Assembly (NCBI GenBank): GCA_947167695.1
Contig: CAMVIX010000010.1
Coordinates: 1-35,324 of the forward strand
Length of the DNA: 35,324 bases
Direction of reading: 5' to 3'
Source of the DNA: an uncultured Clostridiaceae bacterium
GTDB lineage: Bacteria > Bacillota > Clostridia > TANB77 > CAG-508
Part shown: positions 30,720-35,324 of the stretch, piece after piece
Layout: every line of letters starts with the position of its first letter
How positions within the stretch are numbered: position 1 is the stretch's first letter
The notes under the pieces: model-generated
Seen by the model: only the letters and a program-made list of their open reading frames with translations
Databases searched by the model: none
Told to the model about the DNA's origin: nothing
Made by a program: the position numbers and the translations under genes

Positions 30720-31490
30720 ATGGAATTTTTTGATTCGCATGCACATTATAATGATGAAAAATTTGACGCTGACAGAGAAGAAATTTTAGAAAAAATTAAA
30801 GAAGCGGGAATAACAAAGCTAGTAGTTGCAGGCTATAGCATAGAGTCATCAGCAAAAGCAATTCAAATAGCAGAAAAGAACGACTGGATGTATGCAACTT
30901 GTGGAATATCACCAAATGATTTAGTAGAAAATTGCGATGAAGCAGTAAAACAAATAGAAGCCCTATGCAAATGCAGTAAAAAGGTTGTAGCCATAGGCGA
31001 AATAGGTTTAGACTACTATTGGAATAAGGAAAACAAGGAACAACAAAAAGAGTTCTTCAAAGCTCAAATTGAGCTTGCGAATAAACTTAACTTGCCAATA
31101 GTAATTCATTCAAGAGATGCATACATAGACACAATAGAAATGTTAAAAAAAGAGCCATGCAATAAAAAAGGCATATTTCACTGTTGCCAGCAAAACATAG
31201 AATTAGTAAAAGAAGCTTTAGCTTCAGGATACTATATTTCTATGGCAGGCCCATACACATTTAAAAATGCAAAAACAGCACCAGATATAATAAAAATGGT
31301 TCCACTAGAAAATCTATTAATAGAGACAGATAGCCCATACCTTGCTCCTGAGCCTGTAAGAGGGACAAGAAATGATTCAAGAAATGTAATAAAGGTAGCA
31401 GAAAAAATAGCTGAAATAAAACAAATTTCGTTAGAAGAGATTGCAAAAGCAACATTTAATAATGCAATAAAAATATTTGGCATAAATTAG
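30720..31490 (+). CDS. tatD: TatD family hydrolase
   Basis: MEFFDSHAHYNDEKFDADREEIL...GEIGLDYYWNKENKEQQKEFFKAQIELANKLNLPIVIHSRDA...LIETDSPYLAPEPVRGTRNDSRNV. Confidence 0.95.
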   Translation: MEFFDSHAHYNDEKFDADREEILEKIKEAGITKLVVAGYSIESSAKAIQIAEKNDWMYATCGISPNDLVENCDEAVKQIEALCKCSKKVVAIGEIGLDYYWNKENKEQQKEFFKAQIELANKLNLPIVIHSRDAYIDTIEMLKKEPCNKKGIFHCCQQNIELVKEALASGYYISMAGPYTFKNAKTAPDIIKMVPLENLLIETDSPYLAPEPVRGTRNDSRNVIKVAEKIAEIKQISLEEIAKATFNNAIKIFGIN

Positions 31491-31613
31491 GACATGTTAG
31501 CATATATATTAAATAGGACAGGTTAAAACTTGCCTCCAAAGTCAGAAAGAATAAAAATGGATAGATTATCAGATCCCCGTAAAAAGGAAGTACCCGTAAG
31601 GATTCGGCAAAAT

Positions 31614-31642
31614 TTGACAAAACATACAAAATATAGTATAAT
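31614..31642 (+). promoter_or_regulatory. Consensus sigmaA promoter TTGACA-N17-TATAAT
   Basis: Perfect hexamers with 17-nt spacing, 38 bp upstream of ATG 31681. Confidence 0.8.
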
Positions 31643-31680
31643 TAAAAAGTCCATATGGACAAGGGAGGAAAAATTTTTTA

Positions 31681-32681
31681 TGAGAAATGATGATAAAGCA
31701 TCTATTTCGCTAAAAAAGATACTAATACTAAGTATAATTGCAATATTTTTATCAAGCGTAGTTGCATTTGCTGCAAATGGAAGCTATACAGTTACAATAG
31801 AATATAGCAATGGCGAAAAAGAACACGTAATTACAAGCAAAACAAAGGTCTCAGAAATTTTAGAAGAAAATCATATAATGCTACTTCCAGAAGAACATAT
31901 ATATCCTGAAAAGGATGCAGAAGTGGGAGAAAACAAATTAATTATAATTAGCACAGAAGAAATTAAACCTCAGCAAATAGCAGAAGCTGAAGAAGAAAAA
32001 CAAATAGAAGAGTTATTAAAAGGCTATGAGCCTATAGTAGAAAAAATAGAAGTAGTTCAAGAAGAAATACCTTTTGAGACAATAACAAAAGACATTTCAG
32101 AGGGCGCTGCTAATACGGAAAACAACGTTATTACACAAGGAAAAAACGGACTTAAAGAAGTAACATATAAGGTTAAATATCAAAACGACATAGAAATTGA
32201 AAGAACAGAGATATCTTCAGTTATACTAGAAGAACCAGTAAATAAAGTTGTACAAATACAAGTACAAACTGTTTCAAGATATGGTTCAAGAAATTCTGCA
32301 GTTAGCTACGGAAATGGAACATGGAGCTATTCTGATGCAGATTTAGATTTACTTTGTGCAATAACAGCTCAAGAATGCAGCTCAAGCTATGAGGGAGCTC
32401 TAGCAGTAATTACAACTGCATGCAATAGAACAGTAAGCTCTGCATGGAAAAGTAGAGGGGCAGACCCACTATCACAATACAAAGCATATGGACAATTCTG
32501 CTATTCAATAGATAACTATTGGAGAAGACGTTTGAATGGAAACTATGCTTCATATGTAAAACAAGCTGTATTAGACGCCTTAAATGGAAAAAGAAACCAC
32601 ACATACTTATCGTTCAGAGCAGCTGGATATGGATACTCTGGTGAAAATATAGGTGGAAATGTATATTTTAATTCACTATAA
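31681..32681 (+). CDS. Secreted DUF348/G5-domain protein with SleB-like cell wall hydrolase domain
   Basis: Signal peptide; YTVTIEYSNGEKEHVITSKTKVSEILEEN; C-terminal LLCAITAQECSSSYEGALAVITTACNRTVSSAW...; start at 31681, downstream of promoter. Confidence 0.82.
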
Positions 32682-32701
32682 TTAAGAAAATTGGGTGAAA
32701 C

Positions 32702-32732
32702 AAAGGGGACAGGTTTCAAACCTGTCCCCTTT
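32702..32732. terminator. Hairpin AAAGGGGACAGGTTTCAAACCTGTCCCCTTT (family A)
   Basis: Perfect palindrome after hydrolase gene. Confidence 0.75.
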
Positions 32733-32740
32733 GCTTCTTG

Positions 32741-32858
32741 CATAGGAAAAATCGCACCTTTTATGGAGCACAAAGTGCTCCGCTACGAATTATATTGCAA
32801 ACGTTGTAGCGGAGAACAAGCAAAGCGCGTTCTCCATAAAGTGGCGAAACCACCTATG
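32741..32858. repeat. 118-bp family C palindromic element copy 2
   Basis: Near-identical to 28414..28531; ends about 19 bp before the exoA start. Confidence 0.9.
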
Positions 32859-32876
32859 TTCAAAAAGGAGAAACGT

Positions 32877-33632
32877 ATGAAACTAATTTCATGGAATGTA
32901 AACGGATTAAGAGCTGTATACAAAAAGGGATTTGAGGAATTCTTTTTAAAAGAAAACGCTGATATTTTTTGTATTCAAGAAACAAAAATGCAGCCAGAAC
33001 AAATGGACGTAAATTTTGAGGGCTATTATAAATATTTTAATAGTTCAGAGAAAAAAGGATACTCAGGGACAGCCGTTTTTACTAAATTAAAGCCAGAAAA
33101 GGTAAGCTTTGGCATCGGAATTGATATGCATGATAAAGAAGGAAGAGTTATTACATTGGAGTTTGAAAAATTCTATATGGTAAACTGCTACACACCAAAT
33201 GCACAAAGAGAACTTACGAGACTTGATTATAGAATGAGGTGGGAAGATGACTTTAGAGAATACTTAAAAAAGCTAAATGAAACAAAACCGGTAATTTTAT
33301 GTGGAGACTTAAATGTAGCCCACGAAGAAATAGATCTTAAAAATCCAAAAACTAATCGCGGAAATGCAGGCTTTACAGATGAAGAAAGAAACAAAATGAC
33401 AGAGCTTTTGAAATCTGGATTTATAGATTCGTTTAGGTATTTGTACCCAGATAAGACAGATTCTTATACATGGTGGTCATATATGATGCATGCAAGAGAA
33501 AAGAATATAGGGTGGAGAATAGATTATTTTATTGTTTCTGACGGAATTAAAGAAAATATTAAAAAAGCAAAAATTCACGATACTATAATGGGTAGCGACC
33601 ACTGCCCAATTGAACTAGATATTAAAATATAA
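32877..33632 (+). CDS. exoA: Exodeoxyribonuclease III
   Basis: MKLISWNVNGLRAVYKKGFEEFF...IFCIQETKMQ...CGDLNVAHEEIDLKNPKTNRGNAGFTDEER...GSDHCPIELDI; RBS AAAGGAG; upstream ORF extension is repeat read-through. Confidence 0.96.
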   Translation: MKLISWNVNGLRAVYKKGFEEFFLKENADIFCIQETKMQPEQMDVNFEGYYKYFNSSEKKGYSGTAVFTKLKPEKVSFGIGIDMHDKEGRVITLEFEKFYMVNCYTPNAQRELTRLDYRMRWEDDFREYLKKLNETKPVILCGDLNVAHEEIDLKNPKTNRGNAGFTDEERNKMTELLKSGFIDSFRYLYPDKTDSYTWWSYMMHAREKNIGWRIDYFIVSDGIKENIKKAKIHDTIMGSDHCPIELDIKI

Positions 33633-33645
33633 GGGGGAGAAGAAA

Positions 33646-34782
33646 TTGAACAACAAACAAGAATGGAAAAAATGGATAAAAATGTTTCTGTTTGCACTTG
33701 CGGTAATTATAGCATATAAATCATTCGACAATTTAACATCTTTGACAGATTTCTTTGAAAATTTAGGTGGAGTCTTAATGCCATTTTTCATTGGAATTTT
33801 AATAGCATATGTACTATACTTCCCAAGCAGAAGCATTGAGAAAATGTATGAGAAACTTAAACCTAAATGGGTTAGGAACAAGGCAAGAACACTTGCTGTT
33901 TTAACAGTATACTTAATTGCGTTATTAATAATTATAATCATTGTAAACTTTTTATTGCCAATACTTTCAAAAAGTGTGATAGATTTAGCAAGCAATTTAC
34001 CTACATATTATAAGAACTTTACAGAATTTGTTGAAAGCCAACCAGAAGATTCATTGCTAAGCCATATAGGTGCGGTAGATGTAATTAAGGAAGTAGAAAA
34101 AATTGATATAAAAGGATTTTTTAGTACAGAGAATATAATAAACTATTTAAAAAGTGCAATAGGAATAGTAAATGGAGTATTTAGTGCTTTTGTAACAATA
34201 ATGGTTTCAATTTATGTGCTAATTGAAAGAAGGCAAATACTAAGTGCACTACGAAAAATTGCAAATGCATTTTTAAGCAAAAAAACGTGCGAAAATCTTG
34301 AAAAATACTTTAGCAAAACAAATGAAGTGTTTTACAAATTTATATCTAGCCAGATTATAGATGGAATAGTTGTTGGAACAATATTATCAATTGCTATGTT
34401 ATTTATGGGGGTAAAATACGCAGTATTACTTGGATTTATGATAGGCCTATTTAACTTAATACCATATGTAGGAGCAATTGTTGGAGTAGCAATTACCCTT
34501 ATTATCACGCTTCTTACAGGGGGACTTTCACAAACAATATGGGTAGCATTTGTAATAATTATCCTTCAACAAATAGATGCAAACATAATAAATCCAAAAA
34601 TAGTTGGAGGCTCGCTAACACTAAGCCCATTACTTGTAATATTTGCGATAACAATAGGCGGAGCATATTTTGGAATATTTGGTATGTTCTTAGCAGTTCC
34701 TGTTATTACTGTATTAAAAATTTTTGCAAGCGATTATATAGAATATAGAAATAAAAAGAAAAATGAAACAAACGTGGTATGA
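33646..34782 (+). CDS. AI-2E family transporter (UPF0118 permease)
   Basis: ~378 aa multi-TM, GFMIGLFNLIPYVGAIVGVAITLIITLL...QQIDANIINPKIVGGSLTLSPLLVIFAITIGGAYFGIFGMFLAVPVITVLKI. Confidence 0.93.
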   Translation: MNNKQEWKKWIKMFLFALAVIIAYKSFDNLTSLTDFFENLGGVLMPFFIGILIAYVLYFPSRSIEKMYEKLKPKWVRNKARTLAVLTVYLIALLIIIIIVNFLLPILSKSVIDLASNLPTYYKNFTEFVESQPEDSLLSHIGAVDVIKEVEKIDIKGFFSTENIINYLKSAIGIVNGVFSAFVTIMVSIYVLIERRQILSALRKIANAFLSKKTCENLEKYFSKTNEVFYKFISSQIIDGIVVGTILSIAMLFMGVKYAVLLGFMIGLFNLIPYVGAIVGVAITLIITLLTGGLSQTIWVAFVIIILQQIDANIINPKIVGGSLTLSPLLVIFAITIGGAYFGIFGMFLAVPVITVLKIFASDYIEYRNKKKNETNVV

Positions 34783-34784
34783 CA

Positions 34785-34872
34785 AGAAAAATTAGACTTA
34801 AATACTTAGCGTGAGACAGTGGGGACATACCTTCGCCAAAGGCGAAGAATGTCACCACTGTCTCATTTTTCT
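34785..34872. repeat. Diverged family B palindrome (GTGAGACAGTGGGGACAT...ATGTCACCACTGTCTCA)
   Basis: 'AAAAATTAGACTTAAATACTTAGCGTGAGaCA' resembles 'AAAAATTGACTCAAATGCTTGGCGTGAGcCA'. Confidence 0.65.
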
Positions 34873-35059
34873 ATTTCCTAATATATTCAATAATTTCCTC
34901 ATTTGTAATATTTAAAGCATTTACTAATTTCTTTAAAGTTTGAACTCTTGTTTCGCCTTCATTTTTTTCTATTCTTTGAAGCTGTCTCCAGCTTATATCA
35001 GCCTTTTCTGCAAGTTGCTCTTGAGTAAGCTTCATCTTCAAACGATTTTCTCTAATCAA
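34871..35059 (-). CDS. Small XRE-family HTH transcriptional regulator
   Basis: MIRENRLKMKLTQEQLAEKADISWRQLQRIEKNEGETRVQTLKKLVNALNITNEEIIEYIRK. Confidence 0.9.
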   Translation of the reverse strand: MIRENRLKMKLTQEQLAEKADISWRQLQRIEKNEGETRVQTLKKLVNALNITNEEIIEYIRK

Positions 35060-35080
35060 ATCAACCGCCCCTTCCTTACG

Positions 35081-35126
35081 GACAATTATGTCATTTTATG
35101 CATTTAAATTGAATGACATAATTGTC
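35081..35126. promoter_or_regulatory. Probable operator: perfect 15-bp inverted repeat GACAATTATGTCATT-N16-AATGACATAATTGTC
   Basis: Exact palindrome just upstream of the XRE gene start. Confidence 0.7.
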
Positions 35127-35324
35127 TATGAGAAAATTTTGTTGCATACAAATAAATGCAAAATCGTTAAAACACATTTGAGGACGTGTCTCAAAATTGC
35201 TTTTTTCCACATTTAGGGACGCGTTTCAAAATTGTTTTTTTTTCAATTTCCAGACGCGCCCTTATTTGTGAAATTGAAACAATAAAAAATTGAAAAAATT
35301 TACACAAACCCTTGACAAGCCCTA

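Noticed and set aside
1-35324. tRNA gene for the presumed CGGN-decoding tRNA within the window
   Set aside because: No cloverleaf with CCA/TψC-like GTTCRANYC arm found by eye; must be sought elsewhere in the genome.

Overview
Low-GC, spore-former-like Firmicutes (Clostridia-like) chromosomal window. It carries mostly housekeeping and cell-envelope genes: prfA, a ZIP transporter, a LMW-PTP, pcrA, CotF-like coat proteins, an M23 peptidase, mecA, radC-mreB-mreC-mreD-PBP2-minC, two large surface adhesins, spoIIE, a thioesterase, a WG-repeat protein, acpS, tatD, a G5/SleB-like hydrolase, exoA, an AI-2E permease and an XRE regulator. The main observation: nine genes look broken in the ORF track, and every break (11 of 11, both strands) falls exactly at an in-frame CGG codon. 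Skipping the C (NNN-C-GGN) restores the conserved protein each time, with Gly (GGN) at the junction. I found no in-frame CGG used as an ordinary Arg codon in any supported gene, although CGG is common in the other two frames, and CGU, CGC, CGA, AGA and AGG are all used for Arg. This points to a lineage in which CGG is not a normal sense codon but causes an obligatory +1 frameshift, equivalent to reading the quadruplet CGGN as Gly. It appears to act in essential genes (acpS, mreC) and twice in spoIIE and in the WG-repeat gene. The window also has several dispersed palindromic/MITE-like repeat families, including a nested one, and a likely XRE operator. All statements come from reading the sequence by eye; no searches were run.
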